Assembly: GCF_052114605.1 (NCBI RefSeq)
Contig: NZ_JBFRFB010000001.1
Span: 62,001 to 126,000 of the forward strand
Length of the DNA: 64,000 nucleotides
From: Microvirga sp052114605
Lineage (GTDB): Bacteria; Pseudomonadota; Alphaproteobacteria; Rhizobiales; Beijerinckiaceae
Direction of reading: 5' to 3'
The notes under the pieces were generated by a model. The model was not told the DNA's origin and did no database searches. It worked only from the letters and a program-made list of their open reading frames with translations. How positions within the stretch are numbered: the first letter of the stretch is position 1; the number at the start of each line of letters is the position of its first letter. Position numbers and translations under genes: made by a program. This document shows, one piece after another, positions 32,200-41,154 of this stretch.

Positions 32200-32736
32200 A
32201 TGGGTTCACCGAACCTGAAGGTCAATGAGCCATCGATGGAAGATATTTTAGCTTCCATCCGGCGTATTATCGCCGATGACATGGAGCCGGTGCATGAGCC
32301 GGAGGTCCACGTCGCGGCGCCGACTCCTTTGAAGAGCGTTCTCGATATTGCGGAAAGCCATGTCTCGCCGGTTCGCTTCGGTGAGCGCTTCCCGGTGGAG
32401 GAGGCGATCGTCTCCGAGGCGGATTCCTTTCAGGAGGAACATTCCGTCTCCATCCTGATGGTGAATTACGAGACCGAGCATCAGGCGTCTGCCAAGTCCT
32501 GTGAAAAGAATCCCGAGGGCCTGCTGTCGAACGTGGTCAGCGCCTCGGTGTCGGAGGCTTTCGGCAGGCTCAATGCGGTCGCTCCATCAGCGCAGTCTGC
32601 GGTTCAGCCGAAGAGCGTCGAGGACCTGATGGTGGAGCTGCTTCGACCCATGCTGAAGAGCTGGCTAGATCAGAATCTTCCGACCCTGGTCGAGCGGCTG
32701 GTTCAGGCGGAAATCGAGCGCGTGACCCGGGGCTGA
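32200..32736 (+). CDS. popZ: Polar organizing protein PopZ-like (DUF2497)
   Basis: The 178-residue acidic protein keeps the two conserved ends of PopZ: the N-terminal helix EPSMEDILASIRRIIADD (about 9-26) and the C-terminal oligomerisation helices SVEDLMVELLRPMLKSWLDQ, in part, to the end. The middle is poorly conserved and acidic, as expected of its disordered linker. PopZ forms a polar matrix that anchors the chromosome origin through ParB and recruits cell-cycle proteins. The gene lies just before valS as in many alphaproteobacteria. DivK, also a polar cell-cycle factor, is encoded 20 kb away. Confidence 0.88.
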   Translation: MGSPNLKVNEPSMEDILASIRRIIADDMEPVHEPEVHVAAPTPLKSVLDIAESHVSPVRFGERFPVEEAIVSEADSFQEEHSVSILMVNYETEHQASAKSCEKNPEGLLSNVVSASVSEAFGRLNAVAPSAQSAVQPKSVEDLMVELLRPMLKSWLDQNLPTLVERLVQAEIERVTRG

Positions 32737-32835
32737 GCTTAAGATTCGCTCAGCTGAAGTTGACTTCGTCCGTCGTGTCCGGTTTGTAGCCCTCTTGCTT
32801 GCGCATTTTAATGCGCCCAAAGGCCGGTATTCATC

Positions 32836-35544
32836 ATGATGGACAAGACGTTCGATCCCGCTTCCGTCGAAGCGCGCATTTCCAACCGTTGGGAAGAGGC
32901 CGAGGCCTTCAAGGCCGGACGGCCGGAGCGCCAGGGCGCCGAGCCCTATACCATCGTAATCCCGCCGCCGAACGTAACCGGTTCGCTCCATATGGGGCAC
33001 GCTCTCAACAACACGATCCAGGACATCCTGTGCCGCTTCGAGCGCATGCGCGGCAAGGATGTGCTCTGGCAGCCGGGCATGGACCATGCCGGCATCGCCA
33101 CTCAGATGGTGGTCGAGCGCCAGCTCATGGAAAAGCAGATCCACCGCCGCGAGCTTGGACGCGAGGAGTTCATCAACCGCGTCTGGGCGTGGAAAGAGGA
33201 ATCGGGTGGGCGGATCAAGTCGCAGCTCCAGCGCCTTGGCGCTTCTTGCGACTGGTCGCGCGAGCGCTTCACCATGGATGAGGGCCTGTCTCAGGCCGTT
33301 CTCAAGGTTTTCATCGATCTTTATAATCAGGGCCTGATCTACAAGGACAAGCGCCTTGTGAACTGGGATCCCAAATTCCAGACCGCGATCTCCGACCTTG
33401 AGGTCATGCAGGTCGAGATCAAGGGCAATCTCTGGCATATCCGCTACGCCATCGAGGGAAGTCCTGACCGCTCCATCACTGTCGCCACGACCCGCCCCGA
33501 GACCATGCTGGGCGACGTGGCCGTGGCCGTCCATCCGGAGGATGAGCGTTACAAGGACCTGATCGGCAAGTTCGCAATCCTGCCGCTGGTGGGCCGCCGC
33601 ATCCCGATTGTGGCTGACGAATATTCCGACCCCGAGAAAGGCACCGGCGCGGTGAAGATCACGCCCGCGCACGATTTCAACGATTTCGAGGTCGGCAAGC
33701 GCCACAAGCTGCCGCTCATCAATATCTTCGGCACGGAAGCCCAATTGGCCATCGCCGGCAATGAGGATTTCCTCAATGGTCTCGCGCAGTCCGACGATCT
33801 GAAGGCGGTGCTTGCTCTCGACGGTCTCGACCGCTTCGAGGCGCGCAAGCGCATCATCGCCATGCTCGAAGAGCGTGAGATCCTCGTCCAGATCGAGCCG
33901 AACGTACACATGGTGCCGCATGGCGACCGCTCGAACGTGGTCATCGAGCCGTATCTCACGGACCAGTGGTATGTGAACGTAAAGCCGCTGGCTGATCGCG
34001 GGTTGGCTGCCGTGCGCAGTGGCAAGACCAAGTTCGTGCCCGAGAACTGGGAGAAGACCTACTTCCAGTGGCTCGAGAACATCGAGCCGTGGTGCATTTC
34101 GCGCCAGCTCTGGTGGGGTCACCAGATCCCGGCCTGGTACGATGATCAGGGCAACGTGTTCGTCGCGCATTCTGAAGAGGATGCGAAGACCCAGGCACGC
34201 GCCAAGCATGGCGCGGATGTCGCATTGAAGCGCGATGAGGACGTGCTCGACACGTGGTTCTCCTCCGCCCTGTGGCCGTTCTCGACCCTCGGCTGGCCGG
34301 AGAAGACACCGGAACTCGGCCGCTATTACCCGACCAACACCCTGGTCACGGGCTTCGACATCATCTTCTTCTGGGTCGCCCGGATGATGATGATGGGCCT
34401 TCACTTCATGGACGAAGTGCCCTTCGACACTGTCTACATCCACGCCCTCGTCCGCGACGAGAAGGGCGCGAAGATGTCGAAGTCGAAAGGCAACGTCATC
34501 GATCCGCTCGACGTGGTCGACCAATATGGCGCTGACGCGCTGCGGATGACGCTGACTTCGATGGCCGCGCAAGGCCGCGACATCAAGCTGTCGGTCCAGC
34601 GCGTCGAGAATTACCGCAACTTCTCCACCAAGATCTGGAACGCCGCGCGCTTTGCCGAAATGAACGAGTGCAAGCGTGTCGCGGGCTTCGATCCGAAGGC
34701 CGTGAAGGAGACGCTCAACAAGTGGGCGCTCAGCGAATGCGCTAAGGCGATCAACGAAGTCGCCGCCGGCATCCAGGCCTACAAGTTCAACGAGGCGGCG
34801 AATGCTGCCTATCGCTTCGTGTGGAACGTGTTCTGCGACTGGACGCTGGAGTTGTCCAAGCCCGTGCTTCAGGGCGCGGATTCGCCTGCCAAGGATGAGA
34901 CACGCGCGACCATTGCGTTCATTCTCGACGAAATCTGCAAGCTTCTGCATCCCATCATGCCCTTCCTCACGGAGGAGCTGTGGGAGGTGAAAGGGCAGGA
35001 AGGTCCGAAGCGTGAGAGCATCCTTGCTCTCAGTTCCTGGTCGAACCTCGACCATCTCATCGATCCGCAGGCCGAGGCCGAGATCGGCTGGGTGGTGGAC
35101 CTCGTCACCGAGATCCGCTCCGCTCGTTCCGAGACGAACGTGCCAGCCGGCGCGCAGATCCCGCTCGCGCTCGTCGCATCCTCTGCCGACGTCAAGGCAC
35201 GCGCGGAGCGTTGGGGCGATATCGTGAAGCGTCTCGCGCGCATTTCCGACATCTCGTTCGTGGATGCCGCTCCGAAGAGCTCGATCCAGCTCATCATTCG
35301 CGGTGAGGTCGCAGCCCTTCCGCTGGAGGGCGTGATCGACCTCGATGCCGAGCGCGCTCGCCTCGCCAAGGAAATCCAGAAGCTCGATGTGGACGTCGGA
35401 AAGATCGACGCGAAGCTCGGGAACGCGGATTTCATCAAGCGCGCGCCGGAAGAGGTCGTCGATGAGCAGCGCGAGCGCCGCGATGACGCACTTGCCCGCA
35501 AGAGCAAGATGGAAGAGGCGCTGAGCCGCCTCAAGGATGCGTGA
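32836..35544 (+). CDS. valS: Valyl-tRNA synthetase
   Basis: The 902-residue class I synthetase has the HIGH signature as HMGH (in PPNVTGSLHMGHALN, about 44-58), an editing domain (TTRPETMLGD near 220), and KMSKS at about 545-549. The C-terminal coiled-coil arm (about 835-902, Lys/Asp/Glu-rich) is present. It joins valine to tRNA-Val in the cytoplasm and hydrolyses mischarged threonine. A second ATG one codon later is possible. The stop overlaps the GTG start of the next gene by 4 nt. Confidence 0.97.
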   Translation: MMDKTFDPASVEARISNRWEEAEAFKAGRPERQGAEPYTIVIPPPNVTGSLHMGHALNNTIQDILCRFERMRGKDVLWQPGMDHAGIATQMVVERQLMEKQIHRRELGREEFINRVWAWKEESGGRIKSQLQRLGASCDWSRERFTMDEGLSQAVLKVFIDLYNQGLIYKDKRLVNWDPKFQTAISDLEVMQVEIKGNLWHIRYAIEGSPDRSITVATTRPETMLGDVAVAVHPEDERYKDLIGKFAILPLVGRRIPIVADEYSDPEKGTGAVKITPAHDFNDFEVGKRHKLPLINIFGTEAQLAIAGNEDFLNGLAQSDDLKAVLALDGLDRFEARKRIIAMLEEREILVQIEPNVHMVPHGDRSNVVIEPYLTDQWYVNVKPLADRGLAAVRSGKTKFVPENWEKTYFQWLENIEPWCISRQLWWGHQIPAWYDDQGNVFVAHSEEDAKTQARAKHGADVALKRDEDVLDTWFSSALWPFSTLGWPEKTPELGRYYPTNTLVTGFDIIFFWVARMMMMGLHFMDEVPFDTVYIHALVRDEKGAKMSKSKGNVIDPLDVVDQYGADALRMTLTSMAAQGRDIKLSVQRVENYRNFSTKIWNAARFAEMNECKRVAGFDPKAVKETLNKWALSECAKAINEVAAGIQAYKFNEAANAAYRFVWNVFCDWTLELSKPVLQGADSPAKDETRATIAFILDEICKLLHPIMPFLTEELWEVKGQEGPKRESILALSSWSNLDHLIDPQAEAEIGWVVDLVTEIRSARSETNVPAGAQIPLALVASSADVKARAERWGDIVKRLARISDISFVDAAPKSSIQLIIRGEVAALPLEGVIDLDAERARLAKEIQKLDVDVGKIDAKLGNADFIKRAPEEVVDEQRERRDDALARKSKMEEALSRLKDA

Positions 35545-36242
35545 GACGCATTCTGACAACAATCGGGAAGGGCCTCGCGGCCCTTCTTTTTGTTTGCGCC
35601 GTTGCTATCGTCGTCACGGCGCGTTCTGGCGATTCAAAACTCTTTCCCGCCAAGGCCGATGCGATTGAGGTTGTTCTCGTCAGCAACGGCTATCACGCCG
35701 GTCTTGCCGTGCCGCGCAAAGCGCTGCTGGAGCAGGCGAGCACGCAAGGCCTGCGTTCGTTGATCTCCGTCTCGACCCGCTTCCAGCATTACGGCTGGGT
35801 CGAAGTGGGGTGGGGCGATGCCGAGTTCTACCAGAGCACGCCGGCTCCGGGGGATATTCAACTGGGCCTCGCCGCCAAGGCGCTGCTTGGTTTAGGCGAG
35901 GGCGCCGTGCTTCATGTCGTCGGGCTGGATCGCGATCCTGAGCAGGTCTTTGCAGGCGCCGGACTCGTGAAGATACGCCTCTCGCCCGAAGGCTTCGCCC
36001 GTCTCGCCGCGCGCATGGATGCGGCCTTCGTGAACGGACCCGAGGGGCAGAACGTGGAGCTCGGACCCGGGCTGTACGGCCCGAGCCTGTTCTATCTGGC
36101 GAAGGGGCATTTCAGCCTGCTCAATGTCTGCAACCATTGGATCGCTGACCTGCTCGATGCCGCAGGCGTGCCGACCGCTCCCGCCATATCGGTTTTGCCC
36201 CATGGGCTGATCGCTGACCTCAAACTTCGCTCGGACCTTTAG
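35541..36242 (+). CDS. DUF2459 (TIGR02117) family protein
   Basis: The 233-residue protein has an N-terminal membrane anchor or signal (about 8-27) and the DUF2459 fold, with H52 in VVLVSNGYHAGL, FQHYGWVEVGWGDAEFY and the late CNHW motif. The Cys/His pattern (NVCNHWIADLL) is reminiscent of a cysteine-hydrolase-like site, but the function is unknown; in other bacteria relatives lie near polyhydroxyalkanoate or urease-type genes. The GTG start overlaps valS by 4 nt, so it is cotranscribed with it. It ends convergently with mntH, with a 4-nt overlap of the stops. Confidence 0.8.
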   Translation: MRRILTTIGKGLAALLFVCAVAIVVTARSGDSKLFPAKADAIEVVLVSNGYHAGLAVPRKALLEQASTQGLRSLISVSTRFQHYGWVEVGWGDAEFYQSTPAPGDIQLGLAAKALLGLGEGAVLHVVGLDRDPEQVFAGAGLVKIRLSPEGFARLAARMDAAFVNGPEGQNVELGPGLYGPSLFYLAKGHFSLLNVCNHWIADLLDAAGVPTAPAISVLPHGLIADLKLRSDL

Positions 36243-37585
36243 CCTATCGCGAAATCCACCAGCAGCTTCACGTTCAGGGCCACGATGATGGCCGCGATGA
36301 GGGCTGCGATCACCGTCAGCCAGCGCGGCGTGACCAGATCCCCCATCTTTTCGCGCGAGGCCGTCAGCGTGACCAGCGGGATGACAGCGAAGGGGAGCTG
36401 GAGGCTCAGGACCACCTGGCTCAGGATTAGCAGCCTCGCGGTGCCGCTCTCGCCATAGGCGATGGTGACGGCGGCGGCAGGCACGATGGCGATGCCGCGC
36501 GTGATGAGGCGGCGCATCCACGGCTGCATCTTGAAATTGATGAAGCCCTCCATGACGATCTGGCCCGCCATGGTCGCCGTCACGGTGGAGTTGAGGCCGC
36601 AGCACAGAAGCGACAGGCCGAAGAGCATGGGCGCGATGGCGCTGCCGAGGATCGGCTGGAGCAGAGTATGCGCTTCGCCGAGTTCCGCGATCTCACTTCT
36701 TCCGGTGCCGTGAAACGCGGCCGCGGCGAGGATAAGCAAGGAGGCATTGATGGTGAGCGCGAACATCAGAGCAATGGTCGAGTCGAGCGTTGCGAAGCGA
36801 AGCGCCTCTCGCCGCTCGGGTAGCGTCTCGCCATAAGCGCGGGTCTGTACGATGCCGGAATGGAGATAGAGGTTATGCGGCATGACCGTCGCACCGAGGA
36901 TTCCGAGGGCGAGGTAGAGCATGTCAGGATCGGTGATGATCTGTGTCGTCGGCGCGAAGCCCGCGATCACGGCGCCCCAATTCGGGTCCGCCATTGCGAT
37001 CTGAATGCCGAAGCAGACGGCAATGACGCCGAGCAACGTGATGATGAAAGCCTCGACCCAGCGGAAACCGAGGTTCTGCAGATAAAGGATCAGGAAGACG
37101 TCGAGAGCCGTGATGACGACGCCGATTTCCAGAGGAATGCCGAAGAGCAGGTTGAGGCCGATAGCCGTGCCGATGACCTCCGCGAGGTCGGTGGCGCAGA
37201 TGGCGAGTTCGGCCAGAAGCCACAGACCCCAGGCGACAGGCTTCGAATAGGCGTCCCGGCAGGCCTGGGCGAGGTCACGGCCGGTTGCGACGGCAAGGCG
37301 GGCGCAGAGCGATTGCAGGATGATCGCCATGATATTGGAGATCAGCGCCACCGTGAGCAGGGCATAGCCGTATTTCGAGCCGCCCGCAATGGATGTCGCC
37401 CAGTTGCCGGGGTCCATATAGCCCACGGCCACCAGATAGCCCGGTCCGAGGAAGGCCGCCGCCCGCCGCCAGGTCGACCCTGGCCGCACCGCGATGGATC
37501 GATTGACCTCCGGTAGCGACGGCAAGGCCGAGTTGTGACGCCATGCAGCTTTGCGGACGAGGGAGACAGGAGCGGACTGGTCCAT
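36239..37585 (-). CDS. mntH: Manganese/divalent metal transporter MntH (NRAMP family)
   Basis: The 448-residue inner-membrane protein has about eleven helices. Metal-site motifs are present: DPGN in GYMDPGNWATS (helix 1) and MPHN in ATVMPHNLYLHS (helix 6). It imports Mn(II) with protons. The start at 37585 is preferred because the upstream 59 in-frame codons are not conserved-looking and would cross the operator. A 17-bp palindrome 15 nt upstream of the start resembles a Mur box, so repression by Mur under manganese sufficiency is likely. Confidence 0.92.
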   Translation of the reverse strand: MDQSAPVSLVRKAAWRHNSALPSLPEVNRSIAVRPGSTWRRAAAFLGPGYLVAVGYMDPGNWATSIAGGSKYGYALLTVALISNIMAIILQSLCARLAVATGRDLAQACRDAYSKPVAWGLWLLAELAICATDLAEVIGTAIGLNLLFGIPLEIGVVITALDVFLILYLQNLGFRWVEAFIITLLGVIAVCFGIQIAMADPNWGAVIAGFAPTTQIITDPDMLYLALGILGATVMPHNLYLHSGIVQTRAYGETLPERREALRFATLDSTIALMFALTINASLLILAAAAFHGTGRSEIAELGEAHTLLQPILGSAIAPMLFGLSLLCCGLNSTVTATMAGQIVMEGFINFKMQPWMRRLITRGIAIVPAAAVTIAYGESGTARLLILSQVVLSLQLPFAVIPLVTLTASREKMGDLVTPRWLTVIAALIAAIIVALNVKLLVDFAIG

Positions 37586-37600
37586 GGGCTCTTTCTGCAG

Positions 37601-37617
37601 TTGCAAACGATTTGCAA
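37601..37617. promoter_or_regulatory. Mur-box-like operator of mntH
   Basis: TTGCAAA-CGA-TTTGCAA is a perfect 7-bp inverted repeat with a 3-nt centre, located 16-32 nt upstream of the mntH ATG. TGCAAA/TTTGCA palindromes are described for the manganese-responsive regulator Mur (Fur family) before mntH and sit genes in rhizobia. Confidence 0.65.
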
Positions 37618-37844
37618 GTAAAAAGTAGCGTGAGAAAGGCGGATCGGCAAGGGGCATATTGCGGAGGCTTACTGAGGAGGCTTGCCGCTGCTTGGCCAAG
37701 GGGGATTTGGAGGCAGACTTTGGTCGAGATCGGCTAGGGCGCCTGGAAAGCGTGGGGGCCAAGCGGACTGTTCCGGCGTGACAAGGGGCTCTAGTTTTGC
37801 TCTAGCTTTTCACACAAAACCGAACCGCATTCGGATCTGAAGGG

Positions 37845-39830
37845 ATGGCCATGCTCGAAAGTGTCCTCATTGCCAATCGCGGCGAGATCGCGTGCCGGAT
37901 CATCCGCACGGCCAAAAGTTTGGGCATGCGCACCATCGCGGTCTATTCGGAGGCGGATGCGAATTCTCTCTTCGTCCGGATGGCGGACGAGGCCCATTGC
38001 ATCGGCCCGGCGCCTGCCCGCGAGAGTTACTTAAGGATCGACGCGATCATCGAGGTTGCCAGGCGAACCAAGGCTGCCTCCATCCATCCCGGCTACGGCT
38101 TCCTCTCCGAGCGGGCGGAATTTGCCGAGGCATGCGCCACAAACGGCATCGTCTTCGTGGGACCGCCTGCCTCCGCCATCAAGGCGATGGGCCTGAAGGA
38201 TGCGGCCAAGGCGCTCGTGCAGCAGGCGGGCGTGCCCGTGGTGCCGGGCTACCATGGCTCGAAGCAGGAGCCCGATTTCCTGCGGCAGAAGGCCTATGAG
38301 ATTGGCTATCCCGTGCTCATCAAGGCCGTCGCGGGCGGTGGCGGCAAGGGCATGCGGCGGGTGGAGAAGGCGGCGGATTTCGATGCCGCGCTCGAGAGCG
38401 CGCAGCGCGAGGCTGCGAGCGCCTTCGGCGATCCGCGCGTGCTGGTGGAGAAGTACATCCTCTCGCCGCGCCATATTGAAATCCAAGTCTTCGCCGATGG
38501 ACACGGCAACGTCGTGCATCTCTTCGAGCGCGATTGCTCGCTCCAGCGCCGCCACCAGAAGGTAATCGAGGAAGCGCCGGCGCCTGGCATGCCGGATGAC
38601 ATGCGCGAGGTCATGGGACGCGCGGCTGTCGAAGCTGCGCGAGCCGTCGGATATGTAGGAGCCGGTACGGTGGAGTTCATCGCGGATGGCCGCGAGGGGC
38701 TTCGTCCCGATAGGTTCTATTTCATGGAGATGAACACCCGGCTTCAGGTCGAGCATCCGGTGACGGAAGCGATTACCGGCCTCGATCTCGTGGAGCTGCA
38801 GTTCCGTGCTGCATCAGGCGAGACATTGCCGTTTGCTCAGGACGATCTCATCATCGACGGCCACGCGGTCGAGGCGCGTCTTTACGCGGAAGATCCTGAA
38901 AAGGAATTTCTGCCGTCCACCGGCAAGCTCTGGGCTTTGGAGTTCCCGGAGGGCGAGGGCATTCGCATCGACACGGGCGTGGAGACGGGCGCCGAGGTGA
39001 CGCCGTATTACGATCCGATGATCGCGAAAGTGATCGCGCATGGTGCAACCCGCGATGAAGCGCTGTCGAGACTGGCCGAGGCACTGGGCGAGACGATTGT
39101 CGCGGGACCGAAAACCAACACGGCATTTCTCAAGAGGCTGTGCGAGGCGCCGGAGTTCAGGGCAGGGCGGTTCGACACGGGTTTCATCGACCGTAATCTC
39201 GACGCGCTTGGTGTCGGCCCGCAGCCGCTCGACGAAGTGGCTGTCTCGTTCGGCGCCGCTGCCTTGACCTCTCGAAAGATCGATCAGTTGCGCATGTCCG
39301 AGCATTTAAGGAACGATGAGCCTTCATCGCCGTGGTTGGAACCGGATGGGTTCCAGCTTCTCGGAACGCGCAGCGTCGGCATGCCGGTCCTCGCCGATGG
39401 TGAGCGCGTGGAAGCGCGCGAGATATTCAGCGAAGAGCACCCTGGTGTCAGTACGGTTGCTGTTGGCGAGAGCGACCCTTGGGCCGACGAGCGAATTGAC
39501 CAGGAAGTCGATGCGCCGCACGGCGTTTACATTCTCAAGGGTGGACGCCAGACACTCGTGCAGTTCTACGATCCCTTCGATGTCGATCTCGAGCACATGG
39601 ATCAAGGCGGCTCGGTGAAGGCTCCGATGCATGGCAAGCTCATCGCCGTGTTCGTGCAGCCGGGCGACAAGGTGGAAAAGGGGCAGCGTCTTGCCATCGT
39701 GGAAGCGATGAAGATGGAGCACGTGCTCGTGGCCCCGTCCGATGGCGAGGTTGCTGAGCTCGCCGCCGAGCCGGGTGCGCAGGTTGCCGAGGGCGCGCGC
39801 CTCATTGCGCTGAAGGCCAAAGAGGAATAG
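37845..39830 (+). CDS. mccA: Biotin carboxylase/BCCP subunit of an acyl-CoA carboxylase, probably methylcrotonyl-CoA carboxylase alpha
   Basis: The 661-residue protein has the biotin carboxylase domain (ILIANRGEIACR-like start, ATP-grasp loop VKAVAGGGGKGMRRV-like about 160-175, EMNTRLQVEHPVTE) and a C-terminal biotinyl domain with the biotin Lys in EAMKMEHV (about 625). Details such as PARESYLRIDAII and IHPGYGFLSERAEFAEAC favour methylcrotonyl-CoA carboxylase (leucine breakdown) over propionyl-CoA carboxylase. The carboxyltransferase partner is not adjacent, which is unusual for mcc operons. The upstream gap with mntH is divergent. Confidence 0.82.
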   Translation: MAMLESVLIANRGEIACRIIRTAKSLGMRTIAVYSEADANSLFVRMADEAHCIGPAPARESYLRIDAIIEVARRTKAASIHPGYGFLSERAEFAEACATNGIVFVGPPASAIKAMGLKDAAKALVQQAGVPVVPGYHGSKQEPDFLRQKAYEIGYPVLIKAVAGGGGKGMRRVEKAADFDAALESAQREAASAFGDPRVLVEKYILSPRHIEIQVFADGHGNVVHLFERDCSLQRRHQKVIEEAPAPGMPDDMREVMGRAAVEAARAVGYVGAGTVEFIADGREGLRPDRFYFMEMNTRLQVEHPVTEAITGLDLVELQFRAASGETLPFAQDDLIIDGHAVEARLYAEDPEKEFLPSTGKLWALEFPEGEGIRIDTGVETGAEVTPYYDPMIAKVIAHGATRDEALSRLAEALGETIVAGPKTNTAFLKRLCEAPEFRAGRFDTGFIDRNLDALGVGPQPLDEVAVSFGAAALTSRKIDQLRMSEHLRNDEPSSPWLEPDGFQLLGTRSVGMPVLADGERVEAREIFSEEHPGVSTVAVGESDPWADERIDQEVDAPHGVYILKGGRQTLVQFYDPFDVDLEHMDQGGSVKAPMHGKLIAVFVQPGDKVEKGQRLAIVEAMKMEHVLVAPSDGEVAELAAEPGAQVAEGARLIALKAKEE

Positions 39831-39885
39831 CACTGCGGCGCATCGCCGGATTTATCATCCACCTTGCGCATGGTTGAACACGGGA

Positions 39886-40323
39886 ATGGCACTTCATCTG
39901 ATCAAGCTCTGCGTCGGCTGCGACTCCATCACCGATCTGGAGGAATGGATCGAGGAGAACCGTGCGCTTCATCGCCGTCTTGGCCGCGATTTCGAGCAGA
40001 CGCATACGACGCGCATGGTGCCGAAGCGCGTCGAGGAACTGCTCAATGGCGGCTCGCTGTTCTGGGTGATCAAAGGGCAGGTTGCAGCCAGACAGACGCT
40101 TTTGGACGTGCGCCCGTTTACCGATGGTGACGGTATCGGACGCTGCCGTCTCGTGTTGGAGCCGACCGTCGTGCCGGTGGAGCCGCGTCCTTACAGGCCG
40201 TTTCAAGGCTGGCGTTATCTCGCGATAAAGGATGCGCCGCGTGATATCGGCGCCTATGGCGGCGACCTTGCCGCGATGCCCGAGGATATGCGAAGGCAAT
40301 TGGCGGAACTCGGTCTGCTTTAA
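39886..40323 (+). CDS. DUF1489 family protein
   Basis: The 145-residue protein matches the alphaproteobacterial DUF1489 pattern: LHLIKLCVGCDSITDLEEW at the start, HTTRMVPKR, LYWVIKG-like (here LFWVIKGQVAARQ) and RPFQGWRYL near the end. The family is of unknown function and is nearly confined to alphaproteobacteria. The ATG at 39886 is taken over a TTG at 39874 as the conserved start. Confidence 0.85.
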   Translation: MALHLIKLCVGCDSITDLEEWIEENRALHRRLGRDFEQTHTTRMVPKRVEELLNGGSLFWVIKGQVAARQTLLDVRPFTDGDGIGRCRLVLEPTVVPVEPRPYRPFQGWRYLAIKDAPRDIGAYGGDLAAMPEDMRRQLAELGLL

Positions 40324-40348
40324 CCTATGTGAATCAGTGGAGGTGCCC

Positions 40349-40594
40349 ATGCGGCTCCCAGCACTTCTCACCCTTTTGATGTTTGCGGCAGGCTCAGCCG
40401 CTGCGAAAGAGTGCCGCATGCCCGATTTGCCGCCGGGCGTGCAGGTTCGCGTACCGACGGAATGCCAGGGCATCGTCAAGCAGCGCACGGAAAATAACCG
40501 CGTGAAGGCGGCTCCGGGCGCCATCGATCTCGGCAACGGAACCACGGTGCGAATCGGCGGAGGCGTTCGGGTGGAAACCTCCATCCGCCGTTAG
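40349..40594 (+). CDS. Small secreted hypothetical protein
   Basis: The 81-residue protein starts with a signal peptide (MRLPALLTLLMFAAGSAAA, cut about residue 19), leaving a mature basic peptide of about 62 residues with two cysteines (KECRMPDLPPG and TECQG) that could form one disulfide. GGAGG lies 5 nt upstream of the ATG at 40349. The C-terminal part is Gly/Val/Arg-rich. No family is recognised; location is most likely periplasmic. Confidence 0.7.
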   Translation: MRLPALLTLLMFAAGSAAAKECRMPDLPPGVQVRVPTECQGIVKQRTENNRVKAAPGAIDLGNGTTVRIGGGVRVETSIRR

Positions 40595-40674
40595 ACCTTT
40601 TTGCTGTGGACCCTCTTGGAACCGCGCTGGCTGGATGCGCATTGGCCTAGCAGTTCAGTTGAGTGGAGGTTCCG

Positions 40675-41031
40675 ATGCTCCTGTCCGCATCCGAAGGCCG
40701 GCACTGGCGTTATGAAGTCTGCGAGCATGAGGACGGATATCTCGTCCAGATGCGCGACCTTTCCAATGGTGATCTCGACGAGGAATTCTCCACAATCTTT
40801 CGAACTCTGCCGGTAGCCTTCGCTTACGCTGAGATGTCGGCGGCTTACGAGCGCTACGCGGCAAGTGAACTCGAACATGTCGAAGACGCGCAGATCGAGA
40901 TCGAAGTCGAGACGACCGAGAAACACTTCATCGATCTTAGCGATCGTCTTCACGACTCCGGCATCAACGGTATCGTCATCCAGACCTGGGAGCGCGAGAG
41001 CCAGCGCAGCGCCGCCAGAATGCTCCATTAA
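40675..41031 (+). CDS. Hypothetical acidic protein
   Basis: The 118-residue soluble protein is rich in Glu and Asp (for example ELEHVEDAQIEIEVETTE), with an N-terminal half that reads like a small beta-sheet domain (WRYEVCEHEDGYLVQM). A clear GGAGG lies 6 nt before the ATG at 40675. No family is recognised. It ends before a strong terminator, so it may be cotranscribed with the secreted protein 80 nt upstream. Confidence 0.68.
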   Translation: MLLSASEGRHWRYEVCEHEDGYLVQMRDLSNGDLDEEFSTIFRTLPVAFAYAEMSAAYERYAASELEHVEDAQIEIEVETTEKHFIDLSDRLHDSGINGIVIQTWERESQRSAARMLH

Positions 41032-41056
41032 GGTCAATTGAGGCCTTGAGGGTTTC

Positions 41057-41090
41057 AAAGCCGGATCTCATGAAGATCCGGCTTTTGTCT
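41057..41090 (+). terminator. Rho-independent terminator
   Basis: AAAGCCGGATCT pairs with AGATCCGGCTTT (12 bp, loop CATGA), followed by TGTCTATTTT, 25 nt after the preceding stop. Confidence 0.88.
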
Positions 41091-41154
41091 ATTTTGGCTC
41101 TAAAGATTTACATCTGCCCGATCCCGGCCCACATCTTGGGACAGGGATACTCAC

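Noticed and set aside
32665..35562. A 965-codon open frame antisense to valS
   Set aside because: It is an effect of GC-rich third positions in valS; its product has no recognisable motif, while the sense strand is an intact synthetase.
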